A DNA stretch of 14,460 nucleotides. Origin: Ruminococcus flavefaciens (GTDB taxonomy: Bacteria > Bacillota > Clostridia > Oscillospirales > Ruminococcaceae). Positions within the stretch are counted from its first letter, which is position 1, and every line of letters starts with the position of its first letter. Of this stretch, positions 13,639 to 14,460 are shown piece by piece. Position numbers and translations under genes: made by a program. Location of the stretch: contig DFJW01000072.1 in the NCBI GenBank assembly GCA_002373775.1, positions 1 to 14,460 of the forward strand. The letters are read 5' to 3'. Under the pieces are notes generated by a model, which was not told the DNA's origin, ran no database searches, and was given only the letters and a program-made list of their open reading frames with translations.

Positions 13639-14460
13639 TCAGGAAGTGGTAGCGTGATCTGCATTAACATACTCATTTGCAGCGATATAATATGCTGTGA
13701 TAGCCTTCGCCATTTTCAGATTTTTGTCAGATACGCTGTCTTCGTCACTTATGTAATTGTTCATGACACGGTAAACCCATGAAAGTGCGGAGAGTGAATA
13801 GTTTTTGCCTTTTAAAGTGATAGTATAGTTTTTCGCAAGCTGATCAGGTGTTATTTCTGTGATCTCAAAATAAGACGGATAAGTCGTTTTATTTACTTTT
13901 GTACTTGCTTCCGAAATTAAACTGCCTGATTTTGTTTTAGCAGCAACGCCTTTTATGTACAGACGTATAGCTGTTCTCGAATCAAGAACAAGAGAGATCT
14001 TAGCTTCATTTGAATCAAAATTCGGAGCATATTCATCAAGCATTCCGAGTCTGATAAGATCATCTTCTGAGATATCGGTCTGTTTAAGGTAAGCCTCAAG
14101 TGATTCAGCAAATCCGTGGTCTCCCTCATAGAAATAATCAGCGGATGCAGAGCCAAAAACTTTTGTTGCTTTTATAAGAGTAAGAGCTTCAGGTTCAGTC
14201 ACATTTTCGAGAGCGGATTCAAGATAATCAGAAACTGAATAAGGCTCAGAAGTATAGATCACTTTATCTTTTTTTACCACCTCAGCGACTATTTTTTCGT
14301 TCAGGTCTTTTGCGTAAACATGGGCGGTCACACAATATTTGCCGTTCTTCTCGGTGAATTCAACCATCTGTCCGTTTTCACGACAATTGCCGGTCAGCAA
14401 GACCTTGTAATCAGCAGCTTCATATGCCGGGATCAATTCATTAAGATAGAAATTCAGGCC
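13639..14460 (-). CDS. C-terminal part of a large extracellular-type protein, cut by window edge
   Basis: The frame is open from the right window edge to TGA at 13639-13641, giving the last 273 residues of a longer protein; a TTG at 14436 is an internal Leu, not a start. The sequence begins GLNFYLNELIPAYEAADYKV, then has short beta-strand segments with charged turns, e.g. ENGQMVEFTEKNGKYCV and SYFEITEITPDQLAKNYTIT, and ends in a helical region with two Ala/Tyr-rich helices (MAKAITAYYIAANEYVN). No sorting signal, dockerin or transmembrane segment is visible at the C-terminus. It has the texture of large secreted Ruminococcus proteins but I cannot name the family. It is followed 37 bp later by the 30-aa EDVITTS peptide, mirroring the plus-strand unit. 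Confidence 0.75.
   Translation of the reverse strand, partial: GLNFYLNELIPAYEAADYKVLLTGNCRENGQMVEFTEKNGKYCVTAHVYAKDLNEKIVAEVVKKDKVIYTSEPYSVSDYLESALENVTEPEALTLIKATKVFGSASADYFYEGDHGFAESLEAYLKQTDISEDDLIRLGMLDEYAPNFDSNEAKISLVLDSRTAIRLYIKGVAAKTKSGSLISEASTKVNKTTYPSYFEITEITPDQLAKNYTITLKGKNYSLSALSWVYRVMNNYISDEDSVSDKNLKMAKAITAYYIAANEYVNADHATTS

Overview
The window looks like a chromosomal segment of a cellulosome-forming, plant-fibre-degrading Firmicute, most likely a Ruminococcus-type member of the Oscillospiraceae. The evidence is a secreted enzyme that carries a type I dockerin between a PL1 pectate lyase and a CE12 acetylesterase, strong purine-rich ribosome sites with many GTG starts, sigma-A promoters with extended TGn -10 boxes, and Ig-like / InlB-type surface proteins. 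No species can be fixed from sequence alone.

Layout. Positions 1-208 hold the end of a minus-strand tRNA operon (fMet, Phe, Lys) with a near-consensus promoter at 233-261. Positions 296-668 have no credible gene but are full of inverted repeats and six GGATAA copies. A minus-strand rtcB RNA ligase follows (669-1913). Positions 1969-3178 are a small prophage remnant: a decapitated reading frame that keeps a C-terminal HExxH metallopeptidase-like domain, then two very short genes (57 and 49 aa) with excellent ribosome sites. Positions 3179-8738 are a pectin-use module: the 1039-aa PL1-dockerin-CE12 enzyme, then a 734-aa regulator joining a LacI-type sugar-binding domain, a degenerate GGDEF domain and an AraC DNA-binding domain. 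Positions 8907-10603 are a minus-strand two-gene operon: a glycerol-1-phosphate-dehydrogenase-like enzyme and a HAD phosphatase that overlap by four bases.

The right end (10714-14460) is the most unusual part. Two large extracellular-type proteins converge. One, on plus, is broken at its 5' end by two one-base losses and an in-frame TAG; the other, on minus, runs off the window. Each is followed within 20-37 bp by a tiny gene (47 aa on plus, 30 aa on minus). The two tiny proteins share an N-terminal block (KYxxPxxEIxVF then an EDVITTS end) and then diverge completely. The repeated pairing of a large surface protein with a short 'EDVITTS' peptide is the best candidate here for an undescribed system.

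How it works together: the regulator probably senses a pectin-derived sugar and controls the adjacent bifunctional enzyme, which would cut homogalacturonan-type chains and deacetylate rhamnogalacturonan while docked on a cellulosome. The tRNA, rtcB, prophage and surface-protein parts show no functional link to it beyond proximity.
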